Of a DNA stretch of 64,000 bases, positions 1-8,243 are shown one piece after another. Origin of the DNA: Bacillus sp. FJAT-27225 (GTDB lineage Bacteria; Bacillota; Bacilli; Bacillales; Cytobacillaceae). The stretch covers positions 310,001 to 374,000 of the forward strand of contig NZ_MAYU01000001.1 of the NCBI RefSeq assembly GCF_001685025.1, given 5' to 3'. The notes below the pieces were generated by a model, which saw only the letters and a program-made list of their open reading frames with translations, ran no database searches and was not told the DNA's origin. How positions within the stretch are numbered: the first letter of the stretch is position 1; every line of letters begins with the position of its first letter. The position numbers were made by a program, and so were the translations under genes.

Positions 1-1
1 C

Positions 2-799
2 GCCATTCGAAACATTGAGAAAGGCGAGGCAGCCATCAAAAAAATAAAGTCCGCTTATCCAGATGCATCCATCGGAATATTGAAAATCGATTTAAGCGAT
101 CTGGCGTCTGTCCGGCAGTTCGCGCTTGAATTCAATTCACGTTACCCAAAACTCGATATCCTGATTAACAATGCAGGGATCATGATCCCGCCGTTAAGTA
201 AAACAAAGAATGGATTTGAATCCCAATTCGGAAACAACCATCTTGGCCATTTTGCGCTGACTGGACTGCTATTGGACAAACTGAAGGCCACACCTGGTTC
301 AAGAGTTATCACAGTCAGCAGCCTTGCTGCGCACAAAGCTACTATTGACTTTGACAATCTGGACGGGTCAAAAGGCTACAGGGCATTTAAGTTTTATGGC
401 CAGAGCAAGCTGGCAAATATGCTGTTTGGCAGGGAATTGAATAACCGGTTTAAGGAAAACGGAATCGATGTGAAAAGCATTGTCTGCCATCCGGGAATTT
501 CAAACACGAACCTTTCGTCACGAAACTCTGGAAAACCTGCAAATAAATTCGTTGTTTTTCTATCAAACTATTTCCTGCAAACAGCTGAAATGGGTGCTCT
601 TCCAACACTGTATGCAGCCACTGAATCTTCCCTGGAAGGTGGGGAATATATCGGCCCAGACGGCAAAAAGGCACATAAAGGCTATCCGCGGATAGAGGGA
701 GTTATCAATTCGCTTTTTCAAGAGGAAACAGCTCTTAAGCTGTGGGATATGTCCGAAAACATGACCGGTGTTTCGTATAATTTTGACAGCCGTTCCTAG
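2..799 (+). CDS. Short-chain dehydrogenase/reductase, 5' truncated by window edge
   Basis: The reading frame is open from base 2, so the N-terminus (with the TGxxxGIG cofactor loop) lies outside the window. A TTG at 80 is internal, because the codons before it read as normal SDR sequence (AIRNIEKGEAA). Visible family marks are LINNAG, the serine in VSSLAAH and the catalytic YGQSK (YxxxK). This is the retinol dehydrogenase/WW-oxidoreductase-like branch of NAD(P)-dependent oxidoreductases, usually about 300 residues; about 265 are present. The substrate cannot be told. Confidence 0.85.
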   Translation, partial: AIRNIEKGEAAIKKIKSAYPDASIGILKIDLSDLASVRQFALEFNSRYPKLDILINNAGIMIPPLSKTKNGFESQFGNNHLGHFALTGLLLDKLKATPGSRVITVSSLAAHKATIDFDNLDGSKGYRAFKFYGQSKLANMLFGRELNNRFKENGIDVKSIVCHPGISNTNLSSRNSGKPANKFVVFLSNYFLQTAEMGALPTLYAATESSLEGGEYIGPDGKKAHKGYPRIEGVINSLFQEETALKLWDMSENMTGVSYNFDSRS

Positions 800-878
800 A
801 TGGCTTGTTTGACTTTTACACTTAAAATTGAAATACTTTACTTAACGTTCAACTATTCAGAAAGCCGGTGTACTTGCC

Positions 879-1343
879 ATGAAAGTGAAGGATTTCATGA
901 TTGAAAATGTGATTTCAGTGAGTCCTGATATGACACTCGCAGAAGTCATGACTGTATTTGTCGAAAAGAAAATTGGGGGCGTCCCGGTTTGCAGCGAGGA
1001 TGGGAAGCTGCTGGGAATGGTAACCGACGGCGATATCTTACGGGCGATTCAACCTATCGACAGGATGATTTATTATTTCATGATGTACTTGGATTACTTG
1101 GATGAAGTAAATGTGGAAAAAAGGATAGAGGATACGGCCAGCGCCAACATTCTTTCGATTTCCAAAACCAAAAATCTTGTCACGGTTACTCCGGAAGATG
1201 ATATGGATGCAGCTGTCAAGCTGCTTGCAAAGCATCATTTCAAAAAACTCCCTGTCGTTGACAGCGAGCAAAAAGTCGTGGGGGTCATCAGCAGGGGCGA
1301 CGTCATTCGGAAAATCCAGGCGACAATTCTTAAGGGACAATGA
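879..1343 (+). CDS. CBS domain-pair protein
   Basis: This 154-residue protein has two CBS motifs. The first is at residues 1-60 (MKVKDFMIENVISVSPD to MVTDGDILRAI) and the second at about 90-150 (ILSISKTKNLVTVTPEDD to GVISRGDVIRKIQ). Stand-alone CBS pairs bind adenine nucleotides and act as small regulatory or energy-sensing proteins; the partner is unknown. The ATG at 879 has only a weak purine stretch upstream and no clear GGAGG. It follows the SDR gene by 79 bases and may be transcribed separately. Confidence 0.88.
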   Translation: MKVKDFMIENVISVSPDMTLAEVMTVFVEKKIGGVPVCSEDGKLLGMVTDGDILRAIQPIDRMIYYFMMYLDYLDEVNVEKRIEDTASANILSISKTKNLVTVTPEDDMDAAVKLLAKHHFKKLPVVDSEQKVVGVISRGDVIRKIQATILKGQ

Positions 1344-1390
1344 TAAAACATGTGGCGGCATGGAGTGGCATAGACAGGCCGGACAATGAC

Positions 1391-1590
1391 TGCTTTTATT
1401 GGCTGTTTCCTTTTTCATAGACTCGATGAAGGAGGGAAAGACTGCTTTTTTCAGGCTGTTCCCGTCTTCAAGCATTCGATGAAAGATGGAAGACCATTTT
1501 TTCGTGGTTGTTCCTGTCTTCATACCCTATGAAGGTGGGGTAGAGCTCTTTTCAGGCTGTTCCCGTCTTCATTGACCCAGTGAAGGACTA
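1391..1590. repeat. Locus-private 52-bp tandem array A (4 units)
   Basis: Four degenerate units start near 1391, 1443, 1495 and 1547, about 52 bases apart. The common core is GGCTGTTCCCGTCTTCA followed by about 9 bases and a TGAAGG-like arm, so each unit can fold (TCTTCA against TGAAGG/A). The array fills most of the 386-base gap between the CBS gene and the metallophosphoesterase. No coding potential was seen, and the rest of the gap is plain AT-rich sequence. Confidence 0.75.
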
Positions 1591-1729
1591 TTTACGAAGT
1601 GAATTGAAAACAAGCAAAGATTTTTTAAAAAGCTGTTTGAAATTAAGTAGTCAGAAGGGCATGTCGATGCCTACTTCACCTGTTATTAATATTTATTACT
1701 TATTTCTTTTTTGAAAAGGAAAAACAAAC

Positions 1730-2818
1730 ATGAATTTTACAGCTATACTTGGAATCACTACCGCAATTTTACTTTACGGCCTGATTTGCTTTTATATTGG
1801 ATTCAACGGCTGGGCGTGGCTAAGCAGGTTTCCTCGCTTTGTCAGGTTTAAATATCTATATTTCGGGCTAATTTTCTTCCTAGCTATTTCCATGTTCGCA
1901 GGTCGATTTATCCCAATTCCGTTCCTGAGTCTTATTGGCGGGTATTGGATGGTCATTATTGGATATAGTCTCTTGCTATTTCCCATCCTCAATCTCATAT
2001 ATTTTTTGAATAAGAAAAGAGGGATGGAATGGATAGGCGGAGGGGTGCTGATTTTTTATGCCGTCATTTTCATTTATGGTACATTCAATGCCTGGAGCCC
2101 GGTAATCCGAAATTACAGCGTTGATATCGATAAACCATATGAAAGAGACAGCCTGAAACTTTTGATGGCCTCTGACTTTCACCTTGGAGAGATTGTAGAT
2201 AAAGATCACCTGGACCGGTTCATCGCGATTTCCGAAAGAGTTAAGCCGGATATGATTCTCATTCCTGGCGATTTAATTGATGATTATATTGAACCTTACC
2301 TGGAAGAAAACATGGGGGAGAGCTTAAAGAAATTGAATGCTCCACTTGGTGTTTTTGCTGTACTGGGAAATCATGATTATTATGGCGGCGATAAAGAAAA
2401 AATTGTAAAGGAAATGGAGAAGGCAGGAATTACGGTATTAGAGGATGAGACCATTACAATCCGGGATCAACTAACCATTGCTGGCAGAAAGGACCCAACC
2501 GATCGTACGAGATCACCAATCTCCAGCTTTTTAGACAATGCAGATGGATCGCGTCCAGTAATCATGATGGACCACCAGCCAATTGACCTCGAAGAAGCCG
2601 AACAGTCGGGGGTTGACTTACTAGTTTCAGGCCATACTCACCGCGGGCAGGTAGCACCCGCTCAGTTCATTACGGATATGATTTATGAAAATGATTATGG
2701 GTTCTTGCAAAAGGGCAATATGTCTTCCATCGTAACCTCAGGTTTTGGAACGTGGGGGCCAGCTCTTCGGATTGGGACACGCTCCGAGGCGGTCCTCATT
2801 CATTTACATTTCAATTAA
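1730..2818 (+). CDS. Membrane-anchored calcineurin-like metallophosphoesterase
   Basis: This 362-residue protein has four hydrophobic segments in residues 1-125, then a metallophosphoesterase domain. The metal-binding motifs are SDFHLG (DxH), PGDLIDD (GDxxDD), GNHDYYGG (GNHD) and SGHTHRGQ (GHTHxGQ). The layout matches the YkuE/YaeI-like group, some of which hydrolyse lipid pyrophosphates (UDP-2,3-diacylglucosamine hydrolase relatives); the substrate here is unknown. An AAGGA stretch lies upstream of the ATG. Confidence 0.88.
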   Translation: MNFTAILGITTAILLYGLICFYIGFNGWAWLSRFPRFVRFKYLYFGLIFFLAISMFAGRFIPIPFLSLIGGYWMVIIGYSLLLFPILNLIYFLNKKRGMEWIGGGVLIFYAVIFIYGTFNAWSPVIRNYSVDIDKPYERDSLKLLMASDFHLGEIVDKDHLDRFIAISERVKPDMILIPGDLIDDYIEPYLEENMGESLKKLNAPLGVFAVLGNHDYYGGDKEKIVKEMEKAGITVLEDETITIRDQLTIAGRKDPTDRTRSPISSFLDNADGSRPVIMMDHQPIDLEEAEQSGVDLLVSGHTHRGQVAPAQFITDMIYENDYGFLQKGNMSSIVTSGFGTWGPALRIGTRSEAVLIHLHFN

Positions 2819-2936
2819 AGCGAAAGGAGCTGTCCAACTGGTGCAGCTCCTTTTAATTTTTTAATTTATTGTCTATCCCTCCGCTAGTTTGATATACTTT
2901 TACCAACATAATAAATTGAGATTAGGGGTACATACG

Positions 2937-4040
2937 TTGTCGAAATCAAAATTACAGTACTGGCTCATTCAAATTCTACTTATTTTAACAATCATCTTTG
3001 TTGCTTCGAAATTATCATTTTTATTTCAACCGGTGGGAATCTTTTTCTCAACCATCTTCTTTCCAATCATCATTACTGGTTTCCTGTATTTCCTGCTGAA
3101 TCCGGTTGTTGATTTTTTGGAACGACACAAGGTAAAGCGAGTAGTAGCAATACTTCTCATCTATATTGCTATTGCCGGGCTGCTAGTGCTGTCAATCGGA
3201 AACCTTATTCCTGCAGTATCCAAGCAGGTCTCTGATCTGGCAAATGAAGTACCACGCTATGCAAAGATGACAATGGAATTCTTTGATGATGTTGTCCAAT
3301 CATCCGAATTCAAGCATTTCAGGGATGAACAATCCGAGATGATTAAAACGGTACAAGACAAACTAATTGAATTTGCCAATACGCTTCCGAACAAATTAAC
3401 AGGCGGCATTATAGGATTTCTCGGGGCCGTCACAAACGTGGCAATCATTATCGTCACAGTTCCATTTTTGCTTTTCTATATGTTTAAGGACGGCCATCGA
3501 TTTCCTGATGCAGTTTCCAAATTTATTCCTTCAGACTACAGGGGTGAGGGTTTAAAAATTCTTAAGGAAACAGGGGAAACCTTATCAGCCTATATTCAGG
3601 GCCAAGTAATGGTTGCGTCTGCGGTTGGTATATTGACCTTAATCGGTTACTGGATTATCGACTTGCCGTTTGCTCTTGTCATGGCTTTAATTGTTGCATT
3701 TACGAACATCATCCCGTACGTTGGCCCGATATTAGGAGGAGCACCAGCTGTCCTCGTTGGGTTGTTTGATTCTCCTACAAAGGCCTTATTGGTAGTAGTC
3801 GTCATCCTGATTGCCCAACAGCTCGAAGGGAACTTCCTATCGCCGCTGATTCTAGGGAAAAGCCTTGATACACACCCAGCCACTATCATTATTATTTTGC
3901 TGGCAGCCGGTAATCTGGCAGGGGTGCTGGGCATGGTGCTTGCGGTACCAACATACGCAGTTACAAAAACGATTATCCTGAATCTCGTCAAATTCCTGAA
4001 AGCAAGGAAACGATCGAACATAACAGTGGACGGAGTCTAA
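2937..4040 (+). CDS. AI-2E family transporter (UPF0118 permease)
   Basis: This roughly 367-residue polytopic membrane protein has paired N-terminal segments, a charged soluble stretch (about residues 85-150) and a C-terminal helix bundle with NIIPYVGPILGG and LILGKSLDTHPATII, hallmarks of the family. The TTG at 2937 was chosen because AGGGGT at 2924-2929 sits 7 bases upstream. A longer frame from TTG 2889 has no such site. Members are linked to autoinducer-2 export or Na+/H+ antiport; which applies here cannot be told. The stop codon lies inside the terminator loop. Confidence 0.88.
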   Translation: MSKSKLQYWLIQILLILTIIFVASKLSFLFQPVGIFFSTIFFPIIITGFLYFLLNPVVDFLERHKVKRVVAILLIYIAIAGLLVLSIGNLIPAVSKQVSDLANEVPRYAKMTMEFFDDVVQSSEFKHFRDEQSEMIKTVQDKLIEFANTLPNKLTGGIIGFLGAVTNVAIIIVTVPFLLFYMFKDGHRFPDAVSKFIPSDYRGEGLKILKETGETLSAYIQGQVMVASAVGILTLIGYWIIDLPFALVMALIVAFTNIIPYVGPILGGAPAVLVGLFDSPTKALLVVVVILIAQQLEGNFLSPLILGKSLDTHPATIIIILLAAGNLAGVLGMVLAVPTYAVTKTIILNLVKFLKARKRSNITVDGV

Positions 4041-4053
4041 GACTCCGTTTTTT
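4030..4053 (+). terminator. Intrinsic terminator containing the stop codon of the AI-2E gene
   Basis: ACGGAGTC (4030-4037) pairs with GACTCCGT (4041-4048). The loop is exactly the TAA stop of the transporter gene, and a T run follows. Termination is therefore packed into the last codons of the gene. Confidence 0.85.
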
Positions 4054-4140
4054 TATTTAATTGGCGATAACCCTCGCATTTATTGAAATTAAAAAGGTGA
4101 GAGGATAGAGGAGAGGTAAGTAACTATAAAACGCAATAAA

Positions 4141-4166
4141 AAAACACTGATTTTCATCAGTGTTTT
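4141..4166 (-). terminator. Terminator of tRNA-Arg
   Basis: On the minus strand AAAACACTGAT and ATCAGTGTTTT form an 11-bp stem with a GAAA loop followed by T residues, directly after the 3' end of the tRNA. Confidence 0.85.
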
Positions 4167-4171
4167 GGGAG

Positions 4172-4245
4172 CGTCCCGAAGAGGATTCGAACCTCCGACC
4201 TACAGTTTAGGAAACTGTTGCTCTATCCTGCTGAGCTATCGGGAC
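4172..4245 (-). tRNA. tRNA-Arg (anticodon CCT)
   Basis: The minus strand gives a 74-base cloverleaf. The acceptor stem is GTCCCGA/TCGGGAC with discriminator G, the D arm contains AGCTCAGCAGGATAGAGC, the anticodon stem ACAGT/ACTGT encloses TTCCTAA with anticodon CCT, and the T arm is GGAGGTTCGAATCCTC. It reads the rare AGG arginine codon. The 3' CCA is not encoded. A 19-base copy of its 5' end lies upstream at 4376-4394. Confidence 0.96.
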
Positions 4246-4375
4246 ATCATATAAGATTATAAATGTTTTGCTTCACGTACCTAATTTTCCACTATCCTGT
4301 CCTGGCCTCAGTAAGTGAAGCAGGGATGATGCTCGGCCAGTACGCTGATGTTTCTCTAAGTAGCTTATTCGGGCG

Positions 4376-4394
4376 TGCTGAGCTATCGGGACAT
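4376..4394 (-). repeat. Duplicated 5' fragment of the tRNA-Arg gene
   Basis: The 19 bases TGCTGAGCTATCGGGACAT are identical to 4229-4247, the first part of tRNA-Arg plus its 5' flank, 147 bases away in the same orientation. No tRNA body follows, so this is a remnant of a second copy or of a recombination event. Confidence 0.8.
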
Positions 4395-4490
4395 GATTTA
4401 TTTACCTAATTGTTATGGCACAAAAATTATTATAGCGCTTTAAACGAAAAAGGTCAAATGGATTTTTAAAAAAATACATAAAAAAATTTA

Positions 4491-4515
4491 AGGGCATCCA
4501 GATAGGGGATGCCCT
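4491..4515 (-). terminator. Terminator of the small zinc-ribbon gene
   Basis: AGGGCATCC (4491-4499) pairs with GGATGCCCT (4507-4515). Reading on the minus strand, the hairpin is followed by a T-rich run. It lies just after the stop codon at 4526. Confidence 0.85.
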
Positions 4516-4525
4516 CTTATTCCTG

Positions 4526-4666
4526 TTAAAAATAATTTTTGTACACTTCAGTGTTTTGGCCGCAAACCGCGCAGTGATATTCAATTTCTAGTGCGTCTTC
4601 GAGGGCAAGATGCTCTGTTTCCTGCTGGCAATTCTCGCAGTACCTGAATTCCTTCTGGTTCTCCAT
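4526..4666 (-). CDS. Small zinc-ribbon-like protein (46 aa)
   Basis: This minus-strand frame encodes 46 residues with two CxxC pairs (YCENC near residues 9-13 and CAVC near 32-35), the pattern of a mini zinc ribbon. AGGAGG stands 7 bases before the ATG and a terminator follows, so it is very likely a real gene. The protein is acidic, and its function is not recognised. It is separate from the tRNA gene downstream. Confidence 0.78.
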   Translation of the reverse strand: MENQKEFRYCENCQQETEHLALEDALEIEYHCAVCGQNTEVYKNYF

Positions 4667-4791
4667 GATCCCGCCTCCTTTTTAAATACCTGCACATTAT
4701 TGTTATGACCCATTTTTGTAAAACTAAACCTTAAATTTGAATTGTGTTCATCTTTTTAGGCGGATATGTTCATAAAGGTATGAGAATTCAT

Positions 4792-4985
4792 AAGCGGAGA
4801 ATTTCCGGCTAATGTATATAGTGGGGGCTTAAGAAGCAGTTTTAAGCGGAGATGTTCCGCTTAATTGCTCTAAAAAAGACAAAAGCCAATGGTTTGGATC
4901 AGATAACCGGAAAAACTCCCTTTATTTTTAGCGGAATTTGGCTATTGCCCGATTTAATCGGAATTTCTCCGTTTATTTTTCAAAC
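4792..4985. repeat. Locus-private tandem array B (about 4 units)
   Basis: Degenerate units start near 4792, 4844, 4905 and 4956 (steps 52, 61 and 51). The best unit has AAGCGGA-GATGT-TCCGCTT, an inverted repeat with a 5-base loop. The others keep CGGA...TCCG with changes. The gap 4667-5296 otherwise shows only AT-rich sequence leading to the yitT-like promoter region; no further ORF or RNA was recognised. Confidence 0.65.
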
Positions 4986-5296
4986 AAGATTTTCAGGATA
5001 AACCCAACCTGCCGATTATGTGAAGAAGCTTTATATACAACATGTAATAAATGAGCTTGCGCCTTTCTAGAAAGCTCTTATAGCTGAATTTTGATTTCAC
5101 CTAAAACTGTCGACAATTCGCTGTATTGGCTACATTTGAATGGGAATGATTAGCAGCAAAGGCAATAGCAAGGGGGGACTTATCACACAAAACAAACCAC
5201 TCCTAAGTCAAAAAAAGTAAAAAACTGATATTTTTTAGGGGAAGTCACTACTTTTCTACGATATAATGATAGTAGGCATAAAAAGGGGGAACTTCC

Positions 5297-6181
5297 ATGG
5301 TGGATTTAGTACAAACGAAATTTGAGCATAAACGCCTCCCAAAGACACAAATCCTTAAAAGGGCAATTGCAATCTTTGTGGGGGCTGTCATGATGGCAGT
5401 GGGACTTGAAATTTTCCTCGTCCCGAACAACGTTATCGACGGCGGTATAGTTGGGATTTCCATTATTCTTTCCCATCTGACTGGCATCGGCCTCGGAATT
5501 TTTATTTTTATCCTCAATATTCCATTCTTTTATTTAGGATACAAACAGATAGGAAAAACCTTCGCCATTTCCACGCTTTTTGGAATTGCGGTCCTTTCCG
5601 TATTTACATCCCTCTTTCACCCTGTCCCAGCGTTTACGGATGATATCCTGCTAGCTACTGTTTTTGGCGGCATGGTATTGGGCATTGGTGTCGGCCTGGT
5701 CATCCGGTACGGCGGAGCACTTGATGGAACTGAAATTCTTGCCATTCTTATTACCAAGAAGACTCCTTTTTCCGTTGGGGAAATTATCATGTTCTTCAAT
5801 GTCTTTATACTCGGAGCTGCCGGTTTTGTGTTTAGCTGGGATCGGGCCATGTATTCTATTCTTGCTTATGTTATCGCTTTCAAGTCAATAGATGTAGTAG
5901 TTGAAGGACTTGAAGAATCCCGCTCTGCGTGGATTATCAGTGACAGGTTCCAGGAAATTGGCGATGCCATTCTTAGCCGGCTTGGCCGTGGAGTAACATA
6001 CTTGGAAGGAGAAGGGGCGTTTTCAGGAGACAGCAAGAGAGTCATATTCTGCGTTATTACCCGGTTGGAAGAGGCAAAGCTTAAAGACATTGTAGCTGGG
6101 TATGATGAAAAGGCGTTCCTTGCAATCGCAGACATTTCCGAAGTTCGGGGCGGTCGATTTAAGAAAAGGGACATCCATTAA
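5297..6181 (+). CDS. YitT family membrane protein (DUF161 + DUF2179)
   Basis: This 294-residue protein has an N-terminal membrane domain of about six segments (VGAVMMAVGLEIFLVPNNVIDGGIVG start motif, GTEILAILITKK) and a C-terminal soluble DUF2179 domain from about residue 210 (RGVTYLEGEGAFSG, then RVIFCVITRLE). GGGGG stands 7 bases before the ATG. TATAAT at 5262-5267 is a likely -10 box, without a good -35. The family is common in Bacillus and its transported substrate is not known. Confidence 0.9.
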   Translation: MVDLVQTKFEHKRLPKTQILKRAIAIFVGAVMMAVGLEIFLVPNNVIDGGIVGISIILSHLTGIGLGIFIFILNIPFFYLGYKQIGKTFAISTLFGIAVLSVFTSLFHPVPAFTDDILLATVFGGMVLGIGVGLVIRYGGALDGTEILAILITKKTPFSVGEIIMFFNVFILGAAGFVFSWDRAMYSILAYVIAFKSIDVVVEGLEESRSAWIISDRFQEIGDAILSRLGRGVTYLEGEGAFSGDSKRVIFCVITRLEEAKLKDIVAGYDEKAFLAIADISEVRGGRFKKRDIH

Positions 6182-6186
6182 ATACA

Positions 6187-6211
6187 AAGTCCGCGAAGTG
6201 CGGGCTTTTTG
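6187..6211 (+). terminator. Terminator after the YitT gene
   Basis: AAGTCCGC (6187-6194) pairs with GCGGGCTT (6200-6207) with one G-T pair, a 5-base loop and a T run. Confidence 0.75.
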
Positions 6212-6256
6212 TTTACATAGAAAAACCGTCCCCAAAGAGGAACGGAGATCAGAAAG

Positions 6257-6922
6257 TTATACTTCAATTGTGCTTGCTGCCATTTTCTTGGCTGCGGAGC
6301 GGGCACGCGATTGGCCATCCGCGATCATTTCAGGCCATTTTTTCGGGAAGACATCAAAGCCTTCTATAATGACAGAGTCTTCAAGGTGAATGCCAAGGAA
6401 GCGAAGTGCGATCCTAAGATAACGATCACCTGTTTCCAGCTCCTCCATAGGAGTGCCTGAGTAAATACCGCCTCTCGTCTGGATATGGATTGCTGTTTTT
6501 CCATTGAGTAAGCCTTTCGGGCCATTGGGTGTATAGACGAATGTTTTTCCCGAAACGAACAGATTGTCGAGAAAATTCTTCAAAACGGCAGGGGAGCTTA
6601 AATTCCATAACGGTGTCACAAAAACATAATAGTCGTATTGGATGAACTCATCTGTAAGTGAATGCATTTTCTTGATTTTTGCACGCTCGCCTTCTTCAAG
6701 TTGTTCCATTGTATATCCATACCCCGCAAGCTTTCCACGTGCAGATACTAATTCTGCGTCCATCCAGGCCATATCAAAATCGAAAAGATCAATTCTCCTC
6801 ACAATGGTCTCGGGTCTTTCTTCCAGGAACGATTCCAGGAATGCTTCACCGATCTTTAATCCCTTTGATTTTTCTGGCCCCTTGGGGTTAGCTGTTATAT
6901 ATAGTAATTTTGCCATGCTCAT
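6257..6922 (-). CDS. azoR: FMN-dependent NADH-azoreductase (AzoR-like)
   Basis: This flavodoxin-like NAD(P)H oxidoreductase of about 221 residues carries the N-terminal KLLYITANPKGPEKSKG phosphate-binding loop, the central FVTPLWNLSSPAVLKNFLDN segment and TRGGIYS, all typical of AzoR/AcpD. It reduces azo dyes and quinones with two electrons and is often linked to thiol or quinone stress. Start choice is open: ATGs at 6922 (MSMAK) and 6916 (MAKLL) fit the family N-terminus, while the frame back to 6955 would add unrelated residues. GAGGAG lies about 20 bases upstream, further than usual. Confidence 0.88.
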   Translation of the reverse strand: MSMAKLLYITANPKGPEKSKGLKIGEAFLESFLEERPETIVRRIDLFDFDMAWMDAELVSARGKLAGYGYTMEQLEEGERAKIKKMHSLTDEFIQYDYYVFVTPLWNLSSPAVLKNFLDNLFVSGKTFVYTPNGPKGLLNGKTAIHIQTRGGIYSGTPMEELETGDRYLRIALRFLGIHLEDSVIIEGFDVFPKKWPEMIADGQSRARSAAKKMAASTIEV

Positions 6923-7067
6923 CCATCCAATCTTAAGTTGTTCTCCTCTTTTCATTATATAGAAACTAACTATGTTCAGGAGTGAACAAATAGTGAATCT
7001 TCCTATACTGTTGATCTTGTTTACCTAATTGGCTGTGGGGAAAAAGAAAGATAGGAGGGATGTTCTC

Positions 7068-7217
7068 ATGGAACAAAATAAGAATGAAAAAAAGAATCTG
7101 CGCAAAATTGAAAGGGAATTCCAAAACAATCCTGACAAAGCGGAGTATAAAAATTCAGATGGACGAAATCCGGATCAACAGCACCATATGAAAGATCAGG
7201 AGAATTTGAGGAAATAA
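7068..7217 (+). CDS. Small hydrophilic protein of unknown function (49 aa)
   Basis: This 49-residue, highly charged protein starts MEQNKNEKKN and is rich in K, N, Q, E and D, with no hydrophobic segment. AGGAGG stands 9 bases before the ATG at 7068, which decides this start over an upstream in-frame one. A strong terminator follows. Its composition resembles small spore or stress proteins, but no family motif is recognised. Confidence 0.7.
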   Translation: MEQNKNEKKNLRKIEREFQNNPDKAEYKNSDGRNPDQQHHMKDQENLRK

Positions 7218-7222
7218 TAGAA

Positions 7223-7256
7223 GCCCCTGGCCAAAAAAGGGCCAGGGGCATATTTA
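7223..7256. terminator. Shared terminator between convergent genes
   Basis: GCCCCTGGCC (7223-7232) pairs perfectly with GGCCAGGGGC (7240-7249). Downstream on plus is ATATTTATT. The hairpin separates the small gene from the convergent PAS-STAS gene. Confidence 0.8.
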
Positions 7257-8036
7257 TTCTTCCATCTTTGTCAGCTTATAGCCATTTTTGGTCCATAAAT
7301 AATTTATACCCTGTTTGTAAGACTGAAACGTTTTTACGCCAAGTACAATCCGTTCATGAACAATATTTTTCGCCATATCAGGCCGAATTCCAATATAAAT
7401 GGGTTCGGCCCCCATCAATCTAAGGGCACTGATCAGCTGTTTAAGCCGGTAGGCAATTTCAGTATCAAACTCTGAGGTTGTCCCTGTAAAATCCAGGAGC
7501 AGGTATTCTATTTCATTCTGAGCACAAAAGGCAAGGATTTTTTCCTCCATCCTTGAAAGCCGTTCATCCGTCAATTTGCCAAGAATAGGAACCATAATCA
7601 CATTGTCAATTGACATAGGGATAATCGGTATATCCAATTCGCGGAGCCTTTGTTTGCCCTCTATTATAGCAGCCTCATAGTCCGTTACATCTTTCCAGGT
7701 CACGATAAGGCCCACTTGATTTCCACTATCATCTTCCAGAGTATCAACAACGATCCTGGCCGAAAATGTTTTAAACAGATTAATATGAGCAGAATGGGGA
7801 AAGGGCCCATTTATAATAATATTCTTTTGTTTGTCGCCATGAAAATCAAATAGATTCCTGCCAATAAAATCCTCAGGTTGGGCCATTCCGACAAAAGGTC
7901 CTATTTTTGACAGAAGCTCTTTTGCACTGTCATTGAACCAAACTATTTCATACTGGGTGTTTGCGATAAGAATATTTTCTTTAATTTTGTTTAAAAGATG
8001 ATGGATGTTTAGTTTACTCAGAAAACTGTGCGGCAT
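7254..8036 (-). CDS. PAS-STAS domain protein (RsbR-paralogue-like)
   Basis: This roughly 260-residue protein has an N-terminal PAS fold (about residues 18-125, ILIANTQYEIVWFND to GLIVTWKDVTDYE) and a C-terminal STAS domain (about 140-255, IIPMSIDNVIMVPILGKL, LLLDFTG, AEPIYIGIRPDMAKN). The arrangement is that of stressosome co-antagonists such as RsbR paralogues and YtvA. The PAS lacks the NCRFLQ cysteine motif of LOV domains, so it is probably not a blue-light sensor. GGGAG 7 bases upstream decides the ATG at 8036. Confidence 0.85.
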   Translation of the reverse strand: MPHSFLSKLNIHHLLNKIKENILIANTQYEIVWFNDSAKELLSKIGPFVGMAQPEDFIGRNLFDFHGDKQKNIIINGPFPHSAHINLFKTFSARIVVDTLEDDSGNQVGLIVTWKDVTDYEAAIIEGKQRLRELDIPIIPMSIDNVIMVPILGKLTDERLSRMEEKILAFCAQNEIEYLLLDFTGTTSEFDTEIAYRLKQLISALRLMGAEPIYIGIRPDMAKNIVHERIVLGVKTFQSYKQGINYLWTKNGYKLTKMEE

Positions 8037-8243
8037 AGTTAATCTCCCATTGTTCAATTTGGTAAAATTATACCTGAACCCATTATGTTTAACAAAGAAA
8101 ACTACTTTTCCAACACACTATTACCGATAATGTGTGGTAATATGGCATCAAACTGAGAAAACAGTCTGTAAAAACAAGAAAACCTACACCGTCAGCTAGA
8201 AGCAAGCTAATACTAAATTGTATACATAGAGGGGAAAAATTCG

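Noticed and set aside
8113-8136. Operator palindrome between the divergent PAS-STAS and AlaX genes
   Set aside because: CACAC.ATTA/TAAT.GTGTG is only an imperfect hairpin with a bulge, and nothing else supports a regulator site.
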